From: Coenobita brevimanus
Lineage: Eukaryota; Arthropoda; Malacostraca; Decapoda; Coenobitidae
DNA length: 64,000 bases
NCBI GenBank assembly: GCA_032717465.1
Contig: CM064658.1
Location: 9,134,740 to 9,198,739 of the forward strand
Direction of reading: 5' to 3'
Below the pieces are notes generated by a model. The model saw only the letters and a list, made by a program, of their open reading frames with translations, did not search any database and was not told where the DNA came from. The translations under genes and the position numbers were made by a program. Below are positions 22,408 through 32,905 of this stretch, in pieces; position 1 is the first letter of the stretch, and each line of letters opens with the position of its first letter.

Positions 22408-24003
22408 TCAGTATTTACTCAGAGAGTGGTACTCGGCAAAGCACGGAGTCACACAGAGAGCGACTTGGCATTCCTGGCACTGGTGTGTGCTCATTTTTCT
22501 CGTCCGAGGCCTCCGTGTGGTGTTATGACATACTCTGCAGCGGCCCTGTGACAACCTGCCGCCTGCTGTAAGAGGCAATTTCACAAGCTGGTGCCGGCTC
22601 ATGTAATTGCGGCACTCAAGACGGTCAGGTTGTGTGTCAGAGTGTCGCCTCGGGATCAATGCCGTCACCTGACCAAATCGTGCAAGCAGCTGCTGCACAA
22701 CAGTCTTGGAGAACTGTCTTAGGGATGGTTGCCTTATGCCCCCGACTTGTGTCTTGTAGAGGATGAAGGCGTTGAGCATGCACATATCGAGCATGTGCAG
22801 GCAAACCTTCCTGTACCATCGGGTGTTTCTCCTGAGACAGTCTATTTCGCCTATCATCATATCAGACTTATCAACAAGTCTCATGTTCACATTGTAATCA
22901 ATGACGGCATCAGGCTTCATGATTGGCTCTCCCGTCCTGTAGCTGACCTTCCCAGTTCTCTGCAATTCCCCCTTGTGGATGGTGCTGATCATATTCACGA
23001 CCTTCTTGTCATGCCACCTGATCGCCAGAAGCTTGTCTGACTTCTTCAGGTGCACATCTCCCTTGGATGAGGATGATGCTTCTGGGAAACTTGGCCACTC
23101 TTTCCTATAGCTCCGTACAGTGTCAACAGTGCCAATGCCGTGTTCAGCCAGGTATTTGGAGAGTTTCGGTGCTGTGTAATAATTGTCTGTGTACAGTACA
23201 TGATTCCCACCAAAATACCTCTCCATCAGCACTTTTACAACGGAGCCAGAGAAGCCAAGGGGGTCTTTCCTATTCATGTCCATTGTGCTTGCAGAGTAGA
23301 TGACGAAATCAAGGATATACCCCGTCTCACAGTCACACAGCACAAAGAACTTTATCCCAAAGCGGTGGCGTTTGCTGGGGATGTACTGCATGAATTTGAG
23401 ACGTCCTCTGAACAATACCAGGGATTCGTCTATGACGACTTTCTGCATAGGACGGAAAAATCGCATAAATCTATCCCTAATCCTATTGAGAAAATCCCTC
23501 GCTTTCCACAAAGGGTCAGTTTGGGACGGGTTTCCATTGTCAGCGAAGTGCAGGTATCCTAGCAGCTGTCGGAACCGATCCCGTGACATATACTTCCCGA
23601 ATGTTGGGATAGAAGTAATGTCATCCACGAGCCAGTACTCCTCCAACTCATGTCTCTTGATATGGGGCATCAAGAACATCAGTGCAAAGAACACATACAG
23701 CTCTCTGATCCCGACAGGCAACCACGACACTTGCTTTGGTGAGCCAATAGGTCCCAGCCCTTCTGCTGCACACTGAGCTGCATACCTATTGGTCTCATTG
23801 CTGACATGCTGCACGATTTCGTCATCCATGAAGGCCAGGAAGTAGTCAACAAAATCATCTCCTGTGTTGCATGGAAAGGCAGGCTGTATTCCAGCATTTG
23901 TCATATCAAACGGCGGATTGTATGGCTGAAAATCTGCACTGTCAGGCCAAACAAATGCATCAACTTTCCCTGCGCGTGGTTCAGTGGAAGTGGCAGGTCG
24001 CAT
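22408..24003 (-). CDS. piggyBac transposase, catalytic core and C-terminal zinc-binding domain
   Basis: The 531-residue frame has the DDE_Tnp_1_7 layout: N-terminal WLPVGIRELYVFFALMFLMP and SIPTFGKYMSRDRF. The four catalytic-type Asp then appear in VVIDESLVLFRG, HVLYTDNYY and LVDKSDMM (the last two Asp three residues apart, as in piggyBac). The C-terminus has CRVCHN, HQCQECQ and CVTPCF, a Cys-rich zinc-binding segment typical of PGBD4-like proteins. No internal stop. Similarity continues upstream of the first Met into a Pro/Ser-rich region, so this Met is probably internal to the full protein. Confidence 0.9.
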   Translation of the reverse strand: MRPATSTEPRAGKVDAFVWPDSADFQPYNPPFDMTNAGIQPAFPCNTGDDFVDYFLAFMDDEIVQHVSNETNRYAAQCAAEGLGPIGSPKQVSWLPVGIRELYVFFALMFLMPHIKRHELEEYWLVDDITSIPTFGKYMSRDRFRQLLGYLHFADNGNPSQTDPLWKARDFLNRIRDRFMRFFRPMQKVVIDESLVLFRGRLKFMQYIPSKRHRFGIKFFVLCDCETGYILDFVIYSASTMDMNRKDPLGFSGSVVKVLMERYFGGNHVLYTDNYYTAPKLSKYLAEHGIGTVDTVRSYRKEWPSFPEASSSSKGDVHLKKSDKLLAIRWHDKKVVNMISTIHKGELQRTGKVSYRTGEPIMKPDAVIDYNVNMRLVDKSDMMIGEIDCLRRNTRWYRKVCLHMLDMCMLNAFILYKTQVGGIRQPSLRQFSKTVVQQLLARFGQVTALIPRRHSDTQPDRLECRNYMSRHQLVKLPLTAGGRLSQGRCRVCHNTTRRPRTRKMSTHQCQECQVALCVTPCFAEYHSLSKY

Positions 24004-24059
24004 TGCACTCGTTTCCCCGTGAGAAGGAGCTGAGGTGGAGGCAATGGGTGAGGCAGGAG

Positions 24060-24836
24060 GCGAGCAGGAGGGGGGCGGTGAGTGGGGGGGTGGCGAGGGT
24101 GAGGGAGCTGAGCGGGGGGTGGCGAGGGTGAGGGAGCTGAGCGGGGGGCAGGCGGGGGGGTTACTGACCTGGTGCGTGGTGAAATTTGACCCTTTCTTCC
24201 CCGCTTATCACCTCGCTTATCGCCCAGCTTTGCCCTCCAACTGCCACGCATCCCCTTTGTTCTAGGCCGGCCTGCCCTGCTTACCCTGCCTGCACGGCCT
24301 GCCTTTCCCCGCTGTGCAGGCTCTGGGAATTCATATTCCTCAGATGATGTAGACTGAGGAGAGGGCATGGCAGAAGATGAAGATGATGTGAGGGCAATAG
24401 GGCTAGGGGAACGGGAAAGTGGTGGGAAATGCTTACTAGGGCCTGGTGTAGGAGACGTAAGTCTGCGCTTCGCTCCCTTCCCACGTGCAACACCAATTTT
24501 CCCCATAGGCACCTTCCCTTTCCCAGAGTAAGTTGGGGGTGGTGGGGGGGAAACTACACGCTCACTTTCATCACTGTCACTGTCAATGGTAAAGGGTTCA
24601 CCACCAATCACAGCAAAATCGTCACTACTTGCTGTAAGTGTATCACTCTCACTGCCACAATCCATAGTAGTACTTACAGTTTTGTCCAGCTCTGTTCTAA
24701 TTTCTGGAGTGCTCAACCCCTTCTGCCTCGCCGTCGGCAGTTCCTTCACCGGTGTAGAGGTCGAAGGCACACTAGCACTGATCATTTGCGAGGAGGAAGC
24801 GAGCGACGATGAGTCGGGACGGAGCGCCATTATCAC
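24060..24836 (-). CDS. piggyBac transposase N-terminal acidic/Ser-Pro-rich region, frameshifted from the core
   Basis: The frame opens at 24836 and is rich in Ser, Pro and acidic residues (FTIDSDSDESERVV), with a basic stretch (KRGDKRGRKG) before a Pro tract. N-terminal acidic disordered regions are common in piggyBac transposases. It runs out of frame with the core inside a G/C-rich tract with a 28-bp direct repeat (24090-24145). A length change in that tract is the likely break; a short intron is an alternative. Confidence 0.7.
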
Positions 24837-25088
24837 GCACAGAGCTGGACAGATACTGACTGATGCGTGTCAGGGCAGGAGTGGGGGGGGCCCCCCTCGG
24901 GGTGGGAGGAGGGAGGTGTGGGATGGCTGGCGTGAAAGAACTCGACAGCTACTCTTGCGTGAGACAATTTGCGCACAGGAAAAACGCGCGGTGTTCAAAA
25001 TATTCACGAACATTCCAGAATGACACCCGTGGTTTGGTCCAGTTTTGTCAATGTCATTCTGGAATGACACCCGCGGTTAAAGGGTTAA

Positions 25089-25180
25089 CTCCCTTCCTTT
25101 CCCTCTACAAGGGGATTGTGAACTGCAAGATGAGACCAACTTCAACCTGCAGTCCACTGGGATCACATGTAGATGAGCTT
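25089..25180 (+). repeat. Dispersed repeat F, right part
   Basis: Resumes with CTCCCTTCCTTTCCC, then GTGAACTGCAAGATGAGACC and CCTGCAGTCCACTGGG, continuing the left part at 21590-21655. Confidence 0.7.
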
Positions 25181-25184
25181 TGGG

Positions 25185-25250
25185 TTGCAACTACTGCTAC
25201 TTCAAATAATAACTTGGCCTAGAATATCCACCTCTCCACCTTGAATGCTG
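25185..25250 (-). repeat. Single inverted unit of the ~90-bp repeat of 13880-14375
   Basis: The reverse complement matches the unit around 13895-13945, including AACTCAGCATTC and GGCCAAGTT. Confidence 0.6.
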
Positions 25251-25399
25251 AGTTGTAACAATAGATTAACAGTATGACATTATGCTAGTCACAAAGAAGT
25301 GCAGACTCTTTCCTCCTTTTCAGCTAACATGTGTAAGGATGGACTGGCTCTTCTAGCACTACTTCAAGATACCTCTGTATGCAGCTACAATACTGTTAG

Positions 25400-25880
25400 C
25401 CTACTTGGTTTATTTTCATCTGATGGAATTGGACCACTGACAGTTTGAATACTATGTTATGGTTGTATGAAATTTGATAAGCTTTAGCTGTGAAGTAGGA
25501 ATGAATCTCCTTGGTTACCAGTCAGTTTGTTTTCATCTGATGGAACTCAGATGCTGCCACAACTTGAAAACCAAGTCAAGGTGGCATGAAATTGAATGAT
25601 CTTTACTTGTGAGGTAGGAAAGTCTCCTTGCTTACTATCGCCAGTTTCTTTTCATCTGATGGAACTGGGTCAGTCACAAGTAGATTAATAAGTTATGTTG
25701 CATGAAATTCAGTGAGCTTTTTGAGGTAGGAAAGTCTCCTTACTTACTATCACCAGTTTCTTTTCATCTCATGGAACTGGGTCAGTCACACAAGTACATT
25801 AATAAGTTATGTTGCATGAAATTCTATGAGGTTTAGTTGTTAGGTAGAAGTGATTCTTCTTGGTTACTATAGTAGATTAG
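25400..25880 (+). repeat. Dispersed repeat G, about four tandem units of ~110-130 bp
   Basis: Each unit carries GCATGAAATT, TGAGGTAGGAAAG, CTCCTT..TTACTAT and TTTTCATCTGATGGAACT. Single minus-strand relatives lie at 37440-37640 and 40128-40345. Confidence 0.7.
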
Positions 25881-26152
25881 TGTTCATCTACCACAGCTAT
25901 ATTTATTCAGTGGTAAAATGAAAGCATAAGGAGTAAATATATTGTGTGTACTGTATACTTGTATTATGCTATATATTGCACTGACAGTGTATCACACAGT
26001 TATATATTCCCAATACATTGTACAGAAATGTATGATAGTTAAAAGAAAATATCATTACCCTTCTTGTGCTTTACATTTTGATACATTTTGAGTTTTTAAA
26101 TTCTTGACTTCCTATGTGTTTTGTTACAATACCCACACTCCATTTTGTTTAA

Positions 26153-26237
26153 CCCCTTCAGCCTGATTATTATTATTATGATGATGATGATGATTATTAT
26201 TATTATTATTATTATTATGATGATGATGATGATAATG

Positions 26238-26273
<36 letters not shown>

Positions 26274-26448
26274 TTCTTTTGTTACTGTCAGCTACCGCCA
26301 TACTCTTTTGTTCAGTTTGAGAGCTTTCCTGGAGTTAAAGAGATAATCAAAGCTATATATGTAACATTTCTAGTTTGAAAAGTAATTTAATAACACAGCA
26401 TTGTAAGCTGCAAGAATAGAGTGGAAAAAATATAACAGGGTGAAGGGG
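26153..26448. mobile_element. TTAA-flanked mini-element (MITE), 296 bp
   Basis: TTAA at 26149-26152 and 26449-26452. Left end CCCCTTCAGCCTG; the right end read inward is CCCCTTCACCCTG. The interior holds an ATT/ATG triplet microsatellite (26165-26272). It has no coding capacity; the TTAA site and ends suggest mobilisation by a piggyBac-type transposase. Confidence 0.75.
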
Positions 26449-26928
26449 TTAAATTACTATGAAATGGCATTAGCCTGAAGTAACAGGTACTCAGAACAGA
26501 GACAAGAGAACCTGACATAAACAAATAAGAAAGAGGCAAAGTGTGATATAAGAAACAAAGAATGATATAAAAAACAGACAAACAATGACATAAAAAATAT
26601 ACACACAAACAAACATGGAAGAAACACACACACACACACACAGAGGGGATTCAATCTAGACGGACGTGTGACACCGGCGCTCCATATCAAATCATCACGG
26701 CCAGTGGCATTACCTAAATAGTATCTTTGTATGAGTCAAGCTCAGTACCAGGTTAGACTAAATGATTGTTCATTATAAAAAGGAAAAAAATAATAAGTTT
26801 CAACAAGACTTGTAAAAACAGGAAATAGAACCAAGACGAAAGAATACGCTGAGTCATCTCTGAGGTTTGTTTAGACTACAACAAGACGGAGATTATAAGT
26901 ATATGCTTTGCACTTTAAGTATTGCAAA

Positions 26929-27750
26929 ATGGATACATACTTCAGTAAAACAAATTTGGAAAAGAAAAGGGATAAAGGTAAAAAGCAAAATGATGATTTC
27001 TACCAAGAACTGGTTGAAGTAGAGACCCACAATAGACTGGTTGAACGTGTAAACAAACTAGAAATGGCCTTCAAAAATGAAATTGATGAAATAAAGAAGC
27101 AGATGCACTTGCAAAAGGAAGAAATAGAAAAACTAGGAAGGGAGGCCAATAAGAAAGATACAACCATCAGTGAACTAACCGTGGAATTGAATACACTTAG
27201 GAAGAAAATGAGTGAAATGGCAAGTACAGTAGTCAATCACGAGAGTGTTATGGAAGAGTTCAAAAATGACACAGAGACAATTAGGCAAGTTAGCAGTCTT
27301 ATTGACCAGAGCAGTGATATTGAGGAGAAGATAACACAAGTAAATGAAGCTGTGCAAAGCTACAAAAATGATGTAGAAACCACGTATGCTGAAATGGTGA
27401 AAGTAAAGAAAGACTTAGAAACAAGGGTGGAGGAAAAAAGCATTAAAAAGGAGGTGAAAAGAATAATCCAAAACAATCCAAAGCTAGTCAGAGATTCAGT
27501 AGAGATAAACAGATCAATAGTAATCACTGGTATAGAAGAGGATGAAGTTAAAAACAAGATCACAAGAGACAAAAAGGAGATGGCAAATGTAATGAGCTTA
27601 CTGAAAGAAGTATCAGAGGAAATCTGTAGTAAAGACATAGAGGAACACAAAAGGTTAGGGAAATACGAGAAAAGCAAGACAAGACCTCTAAAGGTGACTT
27701 TCCAGTGTAAACACTGTGGAAGAGATACTAAAAAATGCAAAGAATCTTAA
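26929..27750 (+). pseudogene. LINE-B ORF1, coiled-coil RNA-binding-type protein
   Basis: Starts MDTYFSKTN (Met at 26929; an in-frame Met at 26908 is also possible). About 200 residues of Lys/Glu-rich heptad sequence predict a coiled coil, followed by a segment (IVITGIEEDE, KRLGKYEKSKTRPLKVTF) like the RRM-type part of LINE ORF1 proteins. The frame shifts near 27710; its continuation (EEILKNAKNLKEKEEF, KKDGRKRW) is in the frame that enters the endonuclease. The ORF1 protein binds element RNA and forms trimers in related LINEs. Confidence 0.75.
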
Positions 27751-29231
27751 GGAAAAAGAGGAGTTCAAAAATGTATGGATAAAAAGATGCCTAACACAAG
27801 AGGAACTGGAATTACTGAAAGAGAAAAGGGAGGAAGCAAAAACAAAAAATGAGGGAAGATCAGAAGAGGACAAAAAGAAATTTTTTTTACAATGTAATAG
27901 GATTGCAGGTACGAAAGTGGTACACAAAAAGGATGGAAGAAAAAGGTGGAAGGTAGTAGAACCATGTCATGACAAGTATATAAACAAGATGATAAAGTTG
28001 ATGTACTCAAATGTGGATGGAATGGTATCTAAATTACTAGAGATGAATGATTATGTCAGAGAAAATGAACCACAAATAATATGCCTAACTGAAACAAAAT
28101 TAATACCAAGGATATCAAATGACATACTAAACTTAGAGGAATACAATATATGGAGAAGAGACAGATATTTAAAAAAAGGAGGAGGAATTATAATATTAAC
28201 TAAGAAAAATCTAAAAGTCAAGGAAATAAAACTAGATATACCATCACAAGTAGAACTGATTGCAGTAGAGATCGACACATCTGAAGGTAAAGTAATTGTA
28301 GCCAATTTGTACATGCCACCCAGATCAAACACATGGGAAAGAGACGAACATGAGGACCTGGCAGAGAGTACAATTCAGAGTGTAAGATCATTGCTAAATA
28401 AAATGGAAGAGAAATCGGAAAGAATTATACTAACTGGGGACTTCAATACAAATATAAATTGGAATACTCTAGATATAAATAGCCAAGAAAGCTGTTGGGA
28501 CCAAAAGCTCCTGGATCTCGTACAAGTTTTTCTTAACGCAACATGTGAGGGAAACCACCAGAAAAAGAGGACTTGATGTACCTTCAGTGCTAGATCTAAT
28601 ATTTACAAGGCAAGAAAATGATATTGACAGTTTAATATATCACTCTCCACTGGGCAAAAGTGATCATGCAGTACTAAATTATAACTTCAGGATAGCATAT
28701 GACATAGTAAACAGCAATGACAGTTACAAAAAGAGCCTAAACTATAAAAAGGGAAATTATCAAGACCTAAAGAAGTATTTCTTAGAAGTTGATTGGGAAA
28801 ATGAGCTTAGAGGACAAGATTTAAATGCTGTATATAAAAAATTTTGTGAATTTTATGAAATAGGAGTCCAGAAGTACATCCCACAGCACAAAGAAGCAGA
28901 TAAGAAAATACAGAAATGGTTCAATACAGAATGTAAAAAATCAAAAGAAAGACGAGATTTGTTGTGGAATAGATACAGAAGACACAATAGTGAAAGGGCG
29001 TATAATAATTACAAACAGGCAAGAAATGACTATACAAGAATAAGGAGGGAAGCCCAAAAACAGTTTGAGGAGGATATAATAAATAAAAGTAGTCATCAAC
29101 CAAAGCTGTTTTACAGCTATATCAGAAGCAAAACCAAAGTAAAAGATATAATACAATCAATTACGGACGAGGGAATCACTTATACACAAGAGAAAGATAT
29201 TTGTGAAGCACTAATAAGAATTTCCAATTAG
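27716..29231 (+). pseudogene. LINE-B ORF2 endonuclease part, frameshifted
   Basis: The ORF1 tail runs in frame into the endonuclease, which begins MIKLMYSNVDGM near 27992. AP-endonuclease landmarks: CLTETKL (catalytic Glu), RRDRYLKKGGGI, NLYMPPRSN, ILTGDFNTNINW (Asp/Asn pair), and after a frameshift near 28527 LDLIFTRQEND and GKSDHAVL (catalytic His). The linker to RT (28700-29231) is Lys-rich and ends in another frameshift at 29215-29260. The copy cannot make a complete enzyme. Confidence 0.85.
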
Positions 29232-29266
29232 TTTTTACAGAAGAAAAAAATTTTGAGAGGGACTAT

Positions 29267-30835
29267 GTGGAACACGCATATCCACACATACTACCAGATA
29301 TACAAATAGCAGAAAAAGTAATACAGGAGGAGTTAGGTAGATTAGACAGAGGAAAAGCAAGTGGTCCTGATGAAATTTCATGTTGGGTATTACGAGAATG
29401 TGCAAAGGAGTTATGTAAACCATTATTTTTAATTTTCAAGAAATCCTTGAGTCAAGGGAAACTACCTGATATTTGGAAAAAAGCAAATATTGTCCCCTTA
29501 TTCAAGAAAGGAAATAGACAAAATCCACTCAACTACCGACCAGTATCACTGACCAGTGTTGTAAGCAAAGTATTAGAAAAACTTATAAGAAAAGCTTGGG
29601 TAAATCATCTAGAAGAACACAGTATGATAACAGAAAGACAGTTTGGTTTCAGAAAAGGAAAATCATGTGTTACTAATCTGTTGAGCTACTATGACAGAGT
29701 AACAAACACAATACAGGAAAGGGAAGGATGGGTGGACAGTATCTATTTAGATTTCAAGAAAGCTTTTGACACAGTACCACACCAAAGACTTTTATGGAAA
29801 CTGTACCATCAAGGAGGAATTCGAGGCAAACTGTTTTGTTGGATGCAAGACTTTCTCATAAAAAGAGAAATGAGGACAGTACTAAGAGGAAACTACTCAT
29901 CATGGAAAGAAGTGACTAGTGGAGTACCACAGGGTTCAGTGTTGGCACCAATCATGTTTTTAGTGTATATAAATTATATAAACAGTAGCACTGGAAATGA
30001 GAGGTATCTGAATATGTTTGCAGATGATGCAAAAATACAAAGGAGAATTACTAGCACAGACTCTTGTAGGGAGCTACAAGAAGAATTAAATAAACTTCAT
30101 GAATGGAGTAGTACATGGCAAATGGAATTCAATGTGGACAAGTGTCATGTAATCAAGTTTGGTAAAAGTGGAAAAAGACCTGATTGGGATTATAAGTTAG
30201 GAAATAAAACCCTATACACATCAGAAAGAGAGAAAGACCTAGGTGTGATTATCAATAACAGACTATCTCCGGCTGACCACATCAGCGAGAAGGTACGGAA
30301 CATGTATACACTGCTTGCAAATATGAGAATAGCATTCAGATACATAAATGAAGACATGCTAAGAAGGATAATAACATCATTCATTAGACCAACCCTGGAA
30401 TATGCATCAGTAGTCTGGAGTCCTCATCTCAAAAAGCACATAGACAAGATTGAAAAAGTTCAAAGGGCCGCTACAAGATGGATACCAAGCTTAAGGGATC
30501 TAAGCTACGAAGAAAGACTAAATAAACTGAATCTACCAACACTACAGGAGAGAAGGAGAAGAGGTGACATGATAATGCTATATAAATGCATATCAGGAAA
30601 GGAAAAAATAGACATAAATGATTACTTAACATATGGAGAAGCATCAGCAAGAGGACACTGCAAAAAATTGCATAAGAAGAGAGGTGATAAAGACGTAAGG
30701 AAATTCAGTTTCCCAAACAGAGTAATTGATCAATGGAATGCACTACCGAATGAAATAGTGTGTGCCAAAACAATTCACAATTTTAAGGATATGTACGATA
30801 AATATGGTTTAAGACACGGGACAGTACGAGCTTGA
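29267..30835 (+). pseudogene. LINE-B ORF2 reverse transcriptase domain, 522 open codons
   Basis: An unbroken frame with all RT blocks: FKKGNRQNPLNYRPVSLT, ERQFGFRKGKSC, IYLDFKKAFDTVPHQRL (domain A), GVPQGSVLAP (domain B), MFADDAKI (FADD, domain C), then RPTLEYASVVWSP and a C-terminus ending RHGTVRA. It is separated from the endonuclease only by the frameshift before 29267, so inactivation is recent. The FADD and thumb motifs place it in the Jockey/CR1/L2 group; the exact clade is not decided. Confidence 0.9.
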
Positions 30836-31326
30836 CTCATTCCTGTAAAGATACAATTAGGTAAGAACAATTAGGTAAGGTAAGAACACACAAACATAAG
30901 GAAGAAACTTTGCTTATTAAATTTCCGGGCAATGATACTTTCTGACTAACTGTACATAAAATAATAATATGTAAAAATAGCAGAGTTGAGGCTTAAAATA
31001 TACCATCAATTAATAATGGGTAGAGTAAATCTACAAAAATAATATAACCAAAATAATACTGTACCAGTTTATCATAAAGATACATCAATCATCCAATCCT
31101 ACATTACCCCATGAGGAGCGTAGGAGCCTGGGGCTAGGCAGTTGCTCCCTATGTTTAAGATGAGAGTGACCAGCCTCACTTATTCCTCAGTGGCATTACA
31201 TGAGCAATCAACCCCAACCACCCTTGGTTATAAACCTTCACTGGTTCAATCCAATTGGAGCGCAATAATTACCCACTAAACCACCGGGTGCCAAAATTTA
31301 GTTATATTGTTACCACCCAGCTTATT

Positions 31327-31357
31327 AAATGGTTTCCTGGTGTACAGGAAACCATTT
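31327..31357. repeat. Perfect 13-bp-arm hairpin in SINE-2
   Basis: AAATGGTTTCCTG, loop GTGTA, CAGGAAACCATTT. Diverged forms occur at 39224-39254, 39760-39790 and 53480-53515. Confidence 0.9.
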
Positions 31358-31489
31358 GACTTGCTATTCAGTGTAGTCACCCACAGGTAGAAGGAAGAGG
31401 AAAGAATGAAGGAAAGAAAGATAGAAGAGGGAGTGTAAAGTTACCCGTAGGCAGAAAGACAAGGAAAGAATGAAGGAAAGGCGGAAAGA

Positions 31490-31756
31490 AGAGGATGGAA
31501 GGAAAGAAGGCTGGAGGAGAGGAAAGGCAGACAGAAGAGGATGGAAGGAAAGAAGGCTGGAGGAGAGGAAAGGCAGACAGAAGAGGATGGAAGGAAAGAA
31601 GGCTGGAGAAGAGGAAAGGCAGACAGAAGAGGATGGAAGGAAAGAAAGCTGGAGGAGAGGAAAGGCAGACAGAAGAGGATGGAAGGAAAGAAGGCTGGAG
31701 GAGAGGAAAGGCAGACAGAAGAGGATGGAAGAAAAGAAGGCTGGAGGAGAGGAAAG
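31490..31756. repeat. 46-bp minisatellite, about six copies
   Basis: Unit contains AGAGGATGGAAGGAAAGAAG and GCTGGAGGAGAGGAAAGGCA, recurring at 46-bp steps. Open frames on both strands here are repeat artefacts. Confidence 0.9.
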
Positions 31757-31810
31757 GGCAGACACACGACAGCAGCTCTACATCGAGTGAGTGGATGGTG
31801 AGTGCTCCCA

Positions 31811-32219
31811 CCTAAAGATTTAGATATATATTACATCATCATCATTATTTCCCACATGTAGGTAGAGTAGAGAAAGCCAGAAAGAAAAAATACAACAGAG
31901 GGAGTGGAAGAACATGTCAACATGTCCAATGAAATGACATTCATTCCCCATTGCAGCCATTGGATTACTGGCTCTATCTGATAGGTACACCTGTCTGCAT
32001 GTAGCTGCATATGTGCCTGTCACATTTACCCATTCTTTATTAGTTTTGTAACTAATGATGATCATACCTCCAGATCCTTTTTTTCCAGCTTTGAGGAAGA
32101 CATTGTATCAAAGGGCTTCATGGACGCTACATTTAACCTCTCCAGTTTGTAGAGGAATGCGAAAGTTGAGGAATATTTAAATATCTTTACTTTTCTGAAT
32201 GAAAGCATATTCCATATGT
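31811..32219. other. No gene seen
   Basis: AT-rich; no coding or repeat structure I can support. Confidence 0.4.
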
Positions 32220-32453
32220 GCAGCTCTGTGGAGTAACTCTAAATGCGTAATAATCAAAATCAAGAAATCGGAGGACAGAATAAAGAATTTGAGACACATG
32301 GCACTTTTGGAGTTCCTCCATGGAACACATCATTTTTATACACTGCTCTGTGAAGGAACACTGAAGGCTTCACTGGTAAAATAATTCATTGTGTAACCTC
32401 CATTTTCTAAGTTTATAGAGTTTGACAAATTCAGAGTTACTCCACAGAGCTCA
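32220..32453. mobile_element. Possible MITE bounded by a 19-bp inverted repeat
   Basis: AGCTCTGTGGAGTAACTCT at 32222 recurs inverted as AGAGTTACTCCACAGAGCT ending near 32451. No ORF inside; target duplication not resolved. Confidence 0.45.
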
Positions 32454-32775
32454 AATGTTGTATAAAGTACTGTTAATACCCTTCAGTCCATTAATGTATT
32501 TCTGATTTTATTATTGCTTTCTCAATCTAACTCCTCAAAGTTCAAAAAAATCTCTAAAAGTGAATAATATCTGAAGTATAAAGTACGTCATCGGATTTAC
32601 GAGGTTAAAAACTGCAGGCATAGACACACAAAATAAGCTACTGGAGAATATCTTATCCCCAACAATCCTAATGATATACAGGTTACCATATTCTTCCACT
32701 TTAAAATTATCTACAGTAGTTTATAGCTTAGCAGAGACTTTACAACCTGAAAGGATTAAATATAGTCTTCATTAA

Positions 32776-32854
32776 CCCTTTATTACATCCATTTTACTTT
32801 ATTCTTGCTACCTTCAGTGTTCAGCTTAGGAGAAACTTTTCATACTTGGAGGGG
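32776..32854. mobile_element. TTAA-flanked mini-element, 79 bp, and a neighbouring TTAA end
   Basis: TTAA at 32772-32775 and 32855-32858; ends CCCTTTATTAC and, read inward, CCCCTCCAAG. A further TTAACCCCTTCAAT at 32871 starts another element cut by the SINE at 32906. Confidence 0.5.
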
Positions 32855-32905
32855 TTAAAAACAGCCTTCATTAACCCCTTCAATATAATGCATTTACTCA
32901 AACTC

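Larger units (their letters stand above)
21660..25084 (-). mobile_element. piggyBac-family DNA transposon with TTAA target duplication
   Basis: A TTAA at 21656-21659 and another at 25085-25088 flank a 3425-bp element. Both ends start CCCTTTAACCGC when read inward. The right end also holds a 22-bp near-repeat, with CATTCCAGAATGACACCCG at 25011 and CATTCTGGAATGACACCCG at 25054. The transposase is on the minus strand. Removing the element and one TTAA joins the two halves of dispersed repeat F, and an uninterrupted F copy at 38311-38450 has a single TTAA at that point. Insertion therefore occurred by the standard piggyBac route. Confidence 0.95.
26850..30890 (+). mobile_element. LINE-B, near-full-length CR1/Jockey-type non-LTR element
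   Basis: Order: short 5' leader, ORF1 (coiled coil), endonuclease, RT, then a 3' end with TAGGTAAG-type repeats. Three frameshifts (about 27710, 28527 and 29220) break the proteins. 5' limit estimated; no target duplication resolved. The 8549-10344 copy matches from position 29100 onward. Confidence 0.85.
31085..31810 (-). mobile_element. SINE-2 copy with hairpin head and internal minisatellite
   Basis: Minus-strand order: CCATCCACTCACTCGATGTA, purine/pyrimidine-skewed minisatellite, hairpin (31327-31357), TGGTAACAATATAACTAAAT, tRNA-like TGGTTTAGTGGGTAA and AGGTTTATAACC, body with GAGGCTGGTCACTCTCATC, and the GCTCCTACGCTCCTCATGG end. The largest copy because of the inserted repeat. Confidence 0.75.

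Noticed and set aside
23901..24131. Plus-strand frames opposite the transposase
   Set aside because: Shadows of the GC-rich, Pro-coding minus-strand region.
31364..31815. Overlapping 86-144-codon frames on both strands
   Set aside because: Produced by the 46-bp purine-rich minisatellite.
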